NCBI GenBank assembly: GCA_032160545.1
Contig: JAVHVN010000001.1
Coordinates: forward strand, 1-64,000
DNA from: DATGFB01 sp032160545
GTDB taxonomy: Bacteria > Actinomycetota > Actinomycetes > Mycobacteriales > Jatrophihabitantaceae
Direction: 5' to 3'
Length of the DNA stretch: 64,000 nt
Shown here: piece by piece, positions 34,769-45,451 of the stretch
How positions within the stretch are numbered: position 1 is the stretch's first letter
How the letters are laid out: each line of letters begins with the position of its first letter
Position numbers and translations under genes: made by a program
The notes under the pieces: generated by a model
Told to the model about the DNA's origin: nothing
The model's database searches: none
What the model saw: only the letters and a program-made list of their open reading frames with translations

Positions 34769-36273
34769 CCGGACGGGCCGACGCTGACTGTCACCGTGGT
34801 CGCGCCCGGGAGCGAACGGACGCGTAGCAGCGCTGCGTCCGGCGGTGAGACGACGGTCGCTCCCGAGACCGTCACCGAGTACCCGGCCGGGAACTGGAGC
34901 GCAGGCGCGGCGATCACCGTCTCCGACCCCGCGGGGAACCGCTGCAGCGGGGCGCCGGCCTTCACCGTCGAGTAACTCAGCGAGAACACCCCACCGGTGA
35001 ACGACCACGACGACGGCGTGCCCGCGACGAGCTGCGGGTACGGCTCGGCGAGCGCGTGCAGCGTGCTGCTCACCACGTTCGCGCCGGTCGGCGGCAGGGC
35101 CGGGTCGAGGACGAGCGCCTGCCCGGCGGAGTCCTGGCTGGTCTTGTCGTTGCCGCTATATGCCCACTCGAGCCAGCCGAGCCTGTTCCGGTCGGCGAGC
35201 TGCACGACCGAAGACAGGTTCACGACATCGCGCGTCGCGCCGAACTCGGTGAGCAGCCACGGCAGGCCGTGCGAGTTCGCGTACGCCCGGTTGCCGCCGA
35301 TCGTGAGCTGGTCGAGCAGCGGGCACGGCGCAGTGCCCAGGCCGATCTCGGCCGTACTGCAGTAGTCGTGGAACGACCAGCCGATGTTCGCGTCCGCGAT
35401 GTCGCCAACCGCACTCGAGTCGACCTGCGCGTTGAGGACGTTGGGTTCGATCCACACCGTGGTGGTGGGGTCGGCCGTCCTGATCGCGCTGACGACCTTG
35501 CGGTAGAACCGGGTCATCGTCGACTCGAACACCGGGCAGCTGATGACCGGCGCGAGGCACTGTTCCCACAGCGTGCCGGGCCACGGCTCGTTGATCACCT
35601 CGTAGCCCACGACGTCGGGACGCGCTGCGAACCGCTGCGCGACGTGCCGCCACGCCCCGGCGTAGTGGTCTTGCAGGCCGACACCGTCCGGCGCCTTCAG
35701 GTTGAGCCAGAACGCGTCCCACGCGTGGTCCTCGGCGAGGTTGCCGAAGTAGTTCCACGGGAAGCCGAGCGCCGGGTTGGGCAGCCCGAGATCGTGCACC
35801 GCCCAGGCCGGCGCGCCCTCGCCCTGGAACCTCTCGTTGTAGAGGTCCTGGTGGAAGTCGAGCAGCGACACGATGCCATGCGCGGCCAGCGTGTCGACGG
35901 TCGCGGCGATCGAGTCGAGGTACGCATCGTCGTACACACCGGGCGACGGCTCGACCGCGGCCCAGATGACGCCGATCCGCATCGCGTCGAAACCGTTGTC
36001 CTGCAGGAACTGCGCGTCGTCCGCGCCGAAGCCGGGAGTCGACGGTGCGTACGGCGGCACCTTGTAGACCTGGTTCAGCCCGTGCAGGACGACGGCACGC
36101 CCCTGCGGATCCGTGAGGGACAGGCCGCTGTGGCCGAATGGCCCGCTCACCGCGCCGGCGACGGGTGCGGCCGACGCGGCGGGGCTGAGGGCGGCAGTCA
36201 CCGCGAGCGTCACCGCGCCTGCCGCCGCGAGTGCGAGTGCCGCCCGCACGCGACTGGTGCCCGTGGTCCGCAT
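34765..36273 (-). CDS. Secreted GH5 glycoside hydrolase, endoglycoceramidase-like
   Basis: The 502-residue precursor has a twin-basic start and a hydrophobic core ALALAAAGAVTLAVTAAL with AxA sites near residue 41, so it is exported by Sec. The catalytic barrel has HGLNQVYKVPPY, SLLDFHQDLYNERF, the acid/base Glu229 in VINEPWPGT and the nucleophile Glu343 in LLTEFGAT. The NEPWPG motif and C-terminal beta-sandwich are typical of endoglycoceramidases and related GH5 enzymes that cut glycans from lipids. I chose the ATG at 36273 because GGGAGGAG precedes it; the longer frame lacks a signal peptide start. The substrate may be a host glycolipid or a self-made glycan. Confidence 0.88.
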   Translation of the reverse strand: MRTTGTSRVRAALALAAAGAVTLAVTAALSPAASAAPVAGAVSGPFGHSGLSLTDPQGRAVVLHGLNQVYKVPPYAPSTPGFGADDAQFLQDNGFDAMRIGVIWAAVEPSPGVYDDAYLDSIAATVDTLAAHGIVSLLDFHQDLYNERFQGEGAPAWAVHDLGLPNPALGFPWNYFGNLAEDHAWDAFWLNLKAPDGVGLQDHYAGAWRHVAQRFAARPDVVGYEVINEPWPGTLWEQCLAPVISCPVFESTMTRFYRKVVSAIRTADPTTTVWIEPNVLNAQVDSSAVGDIADANIGWSFHDYCSTAEIGLGTAPCPLLDQLTIGGNRAYANSHGLPWLLTEFGATRDVVNLSSVVQLADRNRLGWLEWAYSGNDKTSQDSAGQALVLDPALPPTGANVVSSTLHALAEPYPQLVAGTPSSWSFTGGVFSLSYSTVKAGAPLQRFPAGSETVIAAPALQFPAGYSVTVSGATVVSPPDAALLRVRSLPGATTVTVSVGPSG

Positions 36274-36377
36274 GCCGTCTCCTCCCGAGTGCCGACGCGC
36301 CGAAGCATGGCAGCGACGCGGACCCGTCGCCTGCCGAAACGGTTTCGGGGCGCGCCGCGGCGGATAGACCAACGGCC

Positions 36378-37370
36378 ATGGCGCTCACTGTCGCGATCAC
36401 CGGCCCCACCGGCGAGATCGGCATCTCTGCCGTCGAGGCTCTGGAGCGATCACCCGAGGTCGGCCGTGTCGTGGGCATGGCGCGGCGCGCGTTCGACCCG
36501 GCCGAGCGAGGCTGGCACAAGACCGAGTACCGGCAGGGCGACATCCTCGACCGGCAGGCTGTGAACGCGCTCGTCGCGGATGCCGACGTCGTAGTGCATC
36601 TCGCGTACCTGATCATGGGATCGCGTGACGAGAGCCGCCGCATCAACCTCGCAGGCACGCGCAACGTGGTCGAGGCGACGGTGCAGTCGGCCCGGCCGAC
36701 GCGGCTGGTCTACACCTCGTCGGTCGCGGCCTACGGTTACCACGACGACAACCCGGTGCCGATCACCGAGGACGTGCCGCCGCGTGGATCGCCCGAGCAC
36801 TACTACTCGCAGCAGAAGGCCGAGTGCGAGGCACTGCTGGCCGAGACCACCGCAGGCTCCGAGCTCGAGGTCTTCGTCCTGCGCCCTTGCATCGTCGCCG
36901 GCCCGAAGGCCACCGCGCTCGCCGACTCGATGCCGTGGCGGCGGGCGGGGGAGAAGCTCCCGGCAGTGCTGCGCAAGGCGCTCGCGGCGGTGCCGCTCGT
37001 CCGGCCGGTGCTGCCCGACCCCGGCGTGCCCGTGCAGCTCGTCCATCACGACGACGTCGCCACCGCGATCGTCCTGGCGGCGACCGGTGCCGGCGCACCC
37101 GGCGCGTACAACCTCGCCGGCGACGGGACCATCACGGTGAGTGACCTGGCGAGGGCGCTCGGTGCCGTCCCGGTGCGGGTACCGCACGCGGGCGCCGTCG
37201 CGCTGTCGTCGGCGCTCGCGAGACTGCCGAAGGTGCCTGCCGCCGCCGAGTGGCTGCACGTCGCGCGCAGCCCGGTCGTCATGGACACCGCGAAGGCCAG
37301 GCGCGATCTCGGGTGGCGCCCCGCGTACACGAGCAGGCAGACGCTCGAGTCGATGGCCGCCGCGCTGTGA
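36378..37370 (+). CDS. NAD-dependent epimerase/dehydratase (extended SDR)
   Basis: The 330-residue protein has a Rossmann glycine loop ITGPTGEIG (canonically TGxxGxxG), VVHLAY, TSSVAAYG and the catalytic Y-x3-K as YYSQQKAE. Extended SDRs act on nucleotide sugars, aldehydes or steroid-like substrates; the C-terminal substrate domain does not point to one. It might modify a nucleotide sugar for the adjacent glycan cluster, but the GH5 gene lies between in the opposite direction. The ATG at 36378 is preceded by TAGACC and no ribosome site. A 12-bp tandem repeat overlaps the stop codon. Confidence 0.85.
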   Translation: MALTVAITGPTGEIGISAVEALERSPEVGRVVGMARRAFDPAERGWHKTEYRQGDILDRQAVNALVADADVVVHLAYLIMGSRDESRRINLAGTRNVVEATVQSARPTRLVYTSSVAAYGYHDDNPVPITEDVPPRGSPEHYYSQQKAECEALLAETTAGSELEVFVLRPCIVAGPKATALADSMPWRRAGEKLPAVLRKALAAVPLVRPVLPDPGVPVQLVHHDDVATAIVLAATGAGAPGAYNLAGDGTITVSDLARALGAVPVRVPHAGAVALSSALARLPKVPAAAEWLHVARSPVVMDTAKARRDLGWRPAYTSRQTLESMAAAL

Positions 37371-37399
37371 CGGGCGCTGTGACGGGCGCTGTGACGCGC
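37364..37399 (+). repeat. Three-copy 12-bp repeat across the epimerase stop codon
   Basis: GCTGTGACGGGC is perfect at 37364-37375 and 37376-37387, and a third copy at 37388-37399 differs at one base. The first copy includes the TGA stop at 37368-37370. Each copy carries TGA in the same frame, so copy-number change would not lengthen the protein. Confidence 0.8.
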
Positions 37400-37534
37400 G
37401 CGATGACGCAGCTGGTCCGGCGCGGCCGCGGGACAAGGTAGGCTCAGAGTTGCTGGCGGGCGTCCTTGCCCGCGTCGCAGCTCCATTCGATGCGTCGACC
37501 ACTGGTCGACAGCGTCGGGCTCGTACCAGAACCG

Positions 37535-37575
37535 CCTTCGAAGCGATTGCCGGGACGCGCCGCTCTCTTCGAAGG
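37535..37575 (+). promoter_or_regulatory. Hairpin masking the ribosome site of the DEAD-box gene
   Basis: CCTTCGAAG at 37535-37543 and CTTCGAAGG at 37567-37575 form a perfect 9-bp inverted repeat with a 23-nt loop. The right arm contains most of the GAAGGA ribosome site (37571-37576) that precedes the GTG at 37583. Folding would hide it, and unfolding, for example by the helicase itself or by temperature, would expose it. Confidence 0.55.
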
Positions 37576-37582
37576 AACCATC

Positions 37583-39046
37583 GTGAACCGCTCCCCTGCG
37601 CGCGGTGCCGCCGCGCGCCGCCGTCCTGTCCGCACCGATCGTCCGGCCCGCACTGCCCGTGCGCCGCGATCCGCTCCCGCCCGTCCCCGCTCGATGTGGG
37701 ACGAGCTGCCGATCCAGATCGTCCCGACCGAGAACCTGCCGACCTTCGGCGAGCTCGGCCTGCCGCACGATCTCGTAGCCGCACTCGTCCGCGGCGGCAT
37801 GACCGCCCCGTTCCCGATCCAGGCCGCCACGATCCCGGACGCCCTGGCCGGCCGCGACCTGCTCGGCCGCGCCGCCACCGGCTCCGGCAAGACGCTCGGC
37901 TTCGGGCTGCCACTGATCGCCCGCCTCGCCGGTGCCCGGTCGAACCCGCGCCGGCCGCGCGGACTGATCCTCGTGCCCACCCGCGAACTCGCGATGCAGG
38001 TCACCGACGCGATCGCGCCCCTGGCGAGCTCACGCAACCTCTCCGTGCGCCTCGTGGCCGGCGGGCTGCCGATCAACAAGCAGATCCAGTCGCTCGACCG
38101 CGGCGTCGACATTCTGGTCGCCACGCCGGGACGGCTGATCGACCTCATCGAGCGGCGCTCCTGCGACCTCGGGGCCGTCGAGGTGACGGTGCTCGACGAG
38201 GCCGACCACATGGCCGACCTCGGGTTCCTGCCGGTCGTGCGCCGGCTGCTCGACATGACGCCCGCGAACGGGCAGCGGTTGCTGTTCTCCGCGACGCTCG
38301 ATGGCGACGTCGCGACGCTGGTCGAGCACTACCTGACCGACCCCGCAGTGCACGCGCTGGCGAGCGCCGAGGCGTCGATCGACACGATGGCTCACCACCT
38401 GTTCCGCGTGCCGTTCGAGAAGAAGTTCGACCTCGTCGCGTCCATCGCCGCACGTCCGGGCCGATCGATCCTGTTCGTCCGGACCAAGCACGGCGCCGAG
38501 CGCATGGCCCGCAACCTCGCTCGCGCGGGGGTGTCGGCCGGCGCGCTGCACGGCGGCCGTACTCAGGCTCAGCGCAACAAGGCGCTGACGGCGTTCAAGG
38601 ACGGGTCCGTGCCGGTGCTCGTCGCCACCGACGTCGCGGCGCGGGGCATCCACGTAGACGACGTGTCGCTCGTGCTGCACGTCGATCCGCCGCAGGACGC
38701 CAAGGACTACCTGCACCGCTCCGGTCGTACCGCCCGCGCCGGCCAGAGCGGCACCGTCGTCCTGCTCACCACACCGGACGAGGAGCGCTCGGTCCGCCGC
38801 ATGCTGACCACCGCCGGCGTCTCGCCGGACCAGCGCGACGTCGTCGCCGGTGATGTCCATGTCGCGACGATCACCGGTGCCCGCGCTCCGAGCGGCGAGC
38901 CGGTCGTCGCGCCGCCGGCGGCTCCGGCGCGCGCGTCCCAGGGCGGTGCGGCGCACAACCGTCCGCGCCGGCCCAGTGCTCCTCGGCAGGGTGCGCGCCA
39001 CCCGCAGACCGGCGAGCGCCGGCCGCGCCGCGCCAGGACCCACTAA
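37583..39046 (+). CDS. DEAD-box RNA helicase
   Basis: The 487-residue protein has a basic, Arg-rich N-terminal arm (1-35), the Q motif (FGELGLPHDLV with PFPIQAATIP), Walker A AATGSGKT near residue 97, PTREL, the DEAD box as DEADHM near 205, SAT, and C-terminal motifs GRTQAQRN, VATDVAARG and HRSGRTAR. A basic tail ends the protein. These enzymes remodel RNA in ribosome assembly, cold response and decay. GAAGGA lies 6 nt before the GTG at 37583, which I take as start. The same site is in a hairpin, suggesting autoregulation. Confidence 0.94.
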   Translation: MNRSPARGAAARRRPVRTDRPARTARAPRSAPARPRSMWDELPIQIVPTENLPTFGELGLPHDLVAALVRGGMTAPFPIQAATIPDALAGRDLLGRAATGSGKTLGFGLPLIARLAGARSNPRRPRGLILVPTRELAMQVTDAIAPLASSRNLSVRLVAGGLPINKQIQSLDRGVDILVATPGRLIDLIERRSCDLGAVEVTVLDEADHMADLGFLPVVRRLLDMTPANGQRLLFSATLDGDVATLVEHYLTDPAVHALASAEASIDTMAHHLFRVPFEKKFDLVASIAARPGRSILFVRTKHGAERMARNLARAGVSAGALHGGRTQAQRNKALTAFKDGSVPVLVATDVAARGIHVDDVSLVLHVDPPQDAKDYLHRSGRTARAGQSGTVVLLTTPDEERSVRRMLTTAGVSPDQRDVVAGDVHVATITGARAPSGEPVVAPPAAPARASQGGAAHNRPRRPSAPRQGARHPQTGERRPRRARTH

Positions 39047-39091
39047 CCAGCTGCCGCGTCAGAGCGGGCGGGGTCGCTGCGTCTGCACTAT

Positions 39092-40681
39092 GTGGTTCAG
39101 CTGTCGACGCTTCTGGATCAGCTCGGCGGGTCGCTGGTCGACGCGGTCCATGGCGCGGATCGGCTCGACGTACCGATAGCAGGCCTGTCGATCCATGAAC
39201 CCGACCGCCCTGCCCGGCGCGCTGACGTGCTGCTGTGTGTCGCTGTTCGCAGTGCGGACGACCTCAGGCAGGTCGCCGACGCCATCACCGGCCAGGGCAT
39301 CGCCGCGGTGCTCACCCGCCGTTTGCCGCGCACGGCCGAGCTCCGGTCCGCCGCGCGGCGCCTGGGCGTTCCCTGGGTCGAGATCGCGGCGACTGCGACC
39401 TGGATGCAGGTGACGAGTGCGATTCGCTCGATTGTCGACGCTCCGGGCGAGGCACGCGGAGCGCATCGCGCGTCGAGCTGGGCCGTCGACCTCCCGGCGC
39501 AGCTGAACGCCGTCGCGGACCTCATCGACGCCCCGGTGTTACTGAGCGACCGCTCGCTGCGGGTGGTCGCCTACTCCGAGGGTCACGACGACGCCGACCG
39601 GCAGCGCATCGAGACGATCGTGCAGCACCGCACGCCAGAGCGGGTCAGCACCCGCTGGCCGCCCAAGCTGTTCGACGAGCTGCACAGAGGGACCTCCGTG
39701 GTGACCGTGCCGGCCGTCGAGCCCGGCATGCTGCCGCGCGCCGCGGTCGGGGTGGTCGCCGGGGACGAACCGCTCGGCACGCTCTGGGCCGCCGTGCGCG
39801 AACCTCTCGACGAACAGCGGTCGGCGGCGTTCCTCGCCGCCGCGCAGGGCGTGGCACTCACCCTGTTGCGCATGCGCACCGCGGCGAGTGCCGCGCACAG
39901 CAGCGCGGGGGTGCTCGCCGCGCTGCTCGACGACGACACCGGTCCCTTCGGGGCGGCCGGGCGGCTGGGCCTGGCCGGCACGAGGTTCAGCGTGCTCGGC
40001 ATGCGGGTCGCCGGTGGCCCGGGCGTCCGCAGCGTGGACGCGGAACGGGCCCGGCAGCGTGCCGCCGAGGCTTTCGCGCTGCACCTGCTCACCCGCGGGG
40101 TCAGCTTCGAGGTCGCAACCATCGGTGACACCGTGTATGCCGTCGTCGGGACCGACGTGGAGAGTGCCGAGCGGCACCGCGCCGCCGTGCGGCAGTCGGC
40201 CGAGTCGTTCGTCGATGGCAGCCGGGAAGGGCAGTCGGTGCTGCTGGCGATCGGCCGACCGGTCGACTCCCTGCGCGAACTCGTCGGCTCGCGGCGCCAG
40301 AGCGACCAGATCCTCGATTTCGTCGCCTGCCGCCGCGACGCCCAGGTGCGGGTCGCCGAGATCGAGGACGTCAGCCTGGACCTGATGATGGCGCGGCTCG
40401 CCGAGACGACGCGCCGCGGCGCGCTACCCCGGTCGGCCGCGCTGGCCCGGCTCGCGGCCTACGACGCCGGCCACGACGGCGATCTGTGCATCACGTTGCA
40501 GGCGTACCTCGAACAGTTCGGCAACGTCCGTGCCGCGGCCGAGGCGTTGTACGTCCACACCTCTACCTTCCGCTACCGCATGCGCCGCGTCGTCGAGGTC
40601 AGCGGGCTCGACCTCGACGACCCCGACCAGCGTCTCGAAGTGGCGATCGCGTTGCGCCTCGAACGGCTGTTGCGGGCCTAG
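39092..40681 (+). CDS. PucR-type helix-turn-helix regulator
   Basis: The 529-residue protein starts with a PucR N-terminal domain (VQLSTLLDQLGGSLVDAVHG), has a GGDEF/GAF-like middle, and ends with the HTH_30 domain: LCITLQAYLEQFGNVRAAAEALYVHTSTFRYRMRRVVEVSG, then DLDDPDQRLEVAIALRLERLL. PucR proteins control purine, proline or aromatic catabolism genes; the ligand here is unknown. The GTG at 39092 has no clear ribosome site. It lies between the DEAD-box gene and typA without overlap, and no obvious target gene is divergent from it. Confidence 0.88.
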   Translation: MVQLSTLLDQLGGSLVDAVHGADRLDVPIAGLSIHEPDRPARRADVLLCVAVRSADDLRQVADAITGQGIAAVLTRRLPRTAELRSAARRLGVPWVEIAATATWMQVTSAIRSIVDAPGEARGAHRASSWAVDLPAQLNAVADLIDAPVLLSDRSLRVVAYSEGHDDADRQRIETIVQHRTPERVSTRWPPKLFDELHRGTSVVTVPAVEPGMLPRAAVGVVAGDEPLGTLWAAVREPLDEQRSAAFLAAAQGVALTLLRMRTAASAAHSSAGVLAALLDDDTGPFGAAGRLGLAGTRFSVLGMRVAGGPGVRSVDAERARQRAAEAFALHLLTRGVSFEVATIGDTVYAVVGTDVESAERHRAAVRQSAESFVDGSREGQSVLLAIGRPVDSLRELVGSRRQSDQILDFVACRRDAQVRVAEIEDVSLDLMMARLAETTRRGALPRSAALARLAAYDAGHDGDLCITLQAYLEQFGNVRAAAEALYVHTSTFRYRMRRVVEVSGLDLDDPDQRLEVAIALRLERLLRA

Positions 40682-40784
40682 CTGTCGCGTCCGCACCTGC
40701 GAATGCCGTGCTCCGTTCAGGCCTGCCCGGCGTCGGCGCCGCCTGCGGCGGTCCAAGCTGCGTACCGACCTGCGCTACTGTGAC

Positions 40785-40877
40785 ATGGTCACCCGCGCCG
40801 AGCTGAAGCGCGCCCGAGCGCTGTCCACCACCCTCGTGGATCGGTTGTCCGAGGGGTACATCGCTCTCGACCGCTGA
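40785..40877 (+). CDS. Putative 30-residue small protein upstream of typA
   Basis: An ATG at 40785 opens a frame to 40877 with the sequence start MVTRAELKRARALSTT and end RLSEGYIALDR. The residues are ordinary soluble-helix composition (basic, then leucine-rich), unlike most shadow frames here. TACTGT at 40776-40781 could be a -10 box, but only 3 nt separate it from the ATG. There is no strong ribosome site. It may be a real leader peptide or small protein; comparison in relatives would tell. Confidence 0.35.
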   Translation: MVTRAELKRARALSTTLVDRLSEGYIALDR

Positions 40878-40950
40878 GCCTCAGGTCGGGCGACGTCTCT
40901 CGTGATGGCCGACCGTCGGCTCGGTGTCGCACACGAGACAGGAATTCCGA

Positions 40951-42831
<1,881 letters not shown>

Positions 42832-42832
42832 G

Positions 42833-45451
42833 CTACTCCAGCCGAAGGATCTCGGCCGGCTGGGCTCGGTCGGCCAGAACCTGCACCGAGACGGTCGCGA
42901 CGACGATCACGCCCAGCCAGACGAGTGAGGTCGCTGCCCAGGTCGAGGTCGGCGCGTGGAACGACGCCGGCGGTGGCAGCGACGGATAGATGTCCAGCGA
43001 CCGCAGGATCACCCGGAACGCCGCCGAACCCACGGCGACGCCGGCGAGGTAGCCGAGACCCACGACGAGCGTGAGCTCCACGAGAAGCGACCGCATGTGC
43101 CCGAGCCGGGTGAGCCCCATCCGCCGGCTCAGGACGTAGGACACCGTGCGCCGCCGCATCCGGGCGGCGAGTGAGAAGACCAGCCCGGCGATGGCGACCA
43201 GTCCGATCATGACCGCGAGCGCTCGGAGGTAGGAGAAGATCCAGGTCAGCGGCAGCAGCCCCGTGGTGCCGACGACCTGCGCGGGGGTCACCTCGTTGAG
43301 GACGCTGTAGCCGAGCGCGTCGATCACGCTGCGCACGGGACCGTTGTCGGCGTCCGAGGTCCACACCTGGTTCGTCCGGGACGCGCTGCTCTCGACATCG
43401 TTCAACGCAGCCACGTTGACCACGACCATCGGGAAGGCGCCCACGCGCAAGCCGGGGAACACGCGCGGCCGGCCGACGACGTTCAGCGGCAGGACGGTGC
43501 TGCCGATCGTCACCGTGGCCGCGGGCTGCTGGCCCGGTGCGTTGACGACCAGGGCTGGGACGCGCTCACCCGCTGCCGCCTGGTGCAGCTTCGCGACGTC
43601 ACGCCGCTGCGCGTCGTCGACGAGCGCGAACCGTCCGAACGTCGCGGGATCGACGCCGAGGACGTTCACCTGGACGTCGCCCGGCAGCCGCGGGTTGGAT
43701 TCGTAGGCCGAGACCAGCGTGCCGAGGCCCCGCAGGTCCGGGTGGTCGTCGTGGATGCCGATGACGGTCAGCACGTGCGGTGCGCCGACATTGGTGCGGT
43801 ACTTGGCGACGACTTCGGCCTTGACGCTCGTGGTGAGCGTGCTCGTGTACGTGAGCAGCGCTCCGGGCAGGGCAACGCACACCAGCAGCCCGATGGCGAT
43901 GCCCCGCGATCCGGCTACCCGCCTCAGCGCGAGATAGACGGCAGTGCCCCCTCGGTCGGTGCGCCGGCGCGCGAATGTGACGACCAGTGCGAGCAGCCGT
44001 CCGAGCAGCAAGAGCGCGGCGAGCGAGCCGATCAGCGGAAACAGCACCATTGTCGGGCTGACGTGCACGACCGTCCTGTCCACCGACACCCCGCTGCCCG
44101 ACCGGATCCGCAGGCCCAGCAGCAGGGCGACGCCACCGAGGACGAGCTCCCAGGGCGCGTAAACCTGCCAGCGCTTGCGGGCGCCGATGAGCCGGTCGCG
44201 CGAGGCGATCGCGCCGATCACTGCGATGAGCAGCAGGCCCGTGAGCGTTCCGCCGACGGCGGCCCACGACGCCGACAGCACCGTCCCCGGTTCCAGGACC
44301 GGCGTCGGCCCTACCCCGCGCACGAGCGCGACCGCGGCGAGCAGCCCGGCCGCACTGCCGACGACCACAGCGGGCAGCGTCTCGAGGACGGCCTTCACCG
44401 CGAGTGCCCCCGGCGGGACCCCGCGCGAGACGAGCAGGCGGATCTCGCGGGAGCGGTGTGCGGCCCAGAACGCGCCGGCGCCGGCGACGAGGAGCGACGC
44501 GACGACGACGCCGGCGAGGTCGATGGGCAGTACCGACCCACCCACACCGGCCCGGCTGTTGCGCGCGATCTCGATCATGTGGTCCAGCGTCGCGGACGTC
44601 GCGATGGGCGGCTCGGCGCCGGGCGGGCTGAGAGTCGGGGGCGACGCGTAGCCGCTCGTGGCCAGGAACTCGTCGCGCGCCTGGTCGCTTCGCCGGTTCG
44701 CCTTCTCGGCCGCGTCGACCGACACCGAACCGAACGCGATCGGGTCGTACACGCTGACCTGCGCGATGTCGTCGGCACCGCCCGCGAGGGTGGCCTCGTC
44801 CACGATGAGCAGCGGCCCGGTGCCGAACTCGACCAGCCTGCGGATGATGAGGTCGGACCACGTGCAGAAGTAGGCCGGGACGACGGCCAGCGCGAACGGG
44901 CTGGGCGACATGCTCTTGTACACGCCCGCGATGCGGATCTGGTGCCCCCGGGTCGTCTCGAGGTAGCCGCCTGGCTGCACCCCCCACTGCGCGACGAAGT
45001 TGTCCGGCACCCACGCGCCCGCACCGCCGACGCCGCGCAGCTTCGTGACGTGGTCGAGGGCGCCGTCGCGCGTGTAGAGGTTCACGGGCACCGTCTGCAC
45101 CGTCGCGTACCCCAGCTCGACGGCGTAGGGGGTCGCGAGCGGATCGTGCGCCGCCATCGCCCGCAGCTGCTCGGTTCGCCCCTTCGGCAGCACGTTCGTC
45201 GGGATGTCGGCCGAGAATCCAGGCATGCTGCGCTCGGGGCAGTCGGCACCGGCCTGGTGTTCGAGGCTCGCGGTGTCGAGCGTCGAGAGGAACAGCACCC
45301 CCGAGCTCGCCGCGATGGCCAGCACCGCGGTGGCGGCGACGATCGCGAGGAAGACCGCGGGGTGCCGCAGTAGCAACAGCGGTGCCCGCGTCCACGGGCT
45401 GGTTCGCAGCGCACCGCCGAGCAGCCGGCGCTCCCGCCCGTGCGTGCTCAC
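42833..45451 (-). CDS. FtsX-like ABC transporter permease
   Basis: The 872-residue permease has an N-terminal helix (about residues 30-55), a large extracytoplasmic domain with two conserved-looking Cys residues, then about nine more helices in two FtsX blocks, with a second extracellular domain between them. The layout is like MacB/LolE-type exporters with twin FtsX domains. Its GTG at 45451 overlaps the stop of the ATPase gene (GTGA), so it is co-translated with two ATPases. Likely role: pulling lipids, peptides or proteins at the envelope. It lies next to typA as do permease genes in other actinobacteria. Confidence 0.85.
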   Translation of the reverse strand: MSTHGRERRLLGGALRTSPWTRAPLLLLRHPAVFLAIVAATAVLAIAASSGVLFLSTLDTASLEHQAGADCPERSMPGFSADIPTNVLPKGRTEQLRAMAAHDPLATPYAVELGYATVQTVPVNLYTRDGALDHVTKLRGVGGAGAWVPDNFVAQWGVQPGGYLETTRGHQIRIAGVYKSMSPSPFALAVVPAYFCTWSDLIIRRLVEFGTGPLLIVDEATLAGGADDIAQVSVYDPIAFGSVSVDAAEKANRRSDQARDEFLATSGYASPPTLSPPGAEPPIATSATLDHMIEIARNSRAGVGGSVLPIDLAGVVVASLLVAGAGAFWAAHRSREIRLLVSRGVPPGALAVKAVLETLPAVVVGSAAGLLAAVALVRGVGPTPVLEPGTVLSASWAAVGGTLTGLLLIAVIGAIASRDRLIGARKRWQVYAPWELVLGGVALLLGLRIRSGSGVSVDRTVVHVSPTMVLFPLIGSLAALLLLGRLLALVVTFARRRTDRGGTAVYLALRRVAGSRGIAIGLLVCVALPGALLTYTSTLTTSVKAEVVAKYRTNVGAPHVLTVIGIHDDHPDLRGLGTLVSAYESNPRLPGDVQVNVLGVDPATFGRFALVDDAQRRDVAKLHQAAAGERVPALVVNAPGQQPAATVTIGSTVLPLNVVGRPRVFPGLRVGAFPMVVVNVAALNDVESSASRTNQVWTSDADNGPVRSVIDALGYSVLNEVTPAQVVGTTGLLPLTWIFSYLRALAVMIGLVAIAGLVFSLAARMRRRTVSYVLSRRMGLTRLGHMRSLLVELTLVVGLGYLAGVAVGSAAFRVILRSLDIYPSLPPPASFHAPTSTWAATSLVWLGVIVVATVSVQVLADRAQPAEILRLE

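Noticed and set aside
43583..45373. 596-residue plus-strand frame opposite the FtsX permease
   Set aside because: Composition of Arg, Asp and Gln runs; the permease on the other strand has proper helices.
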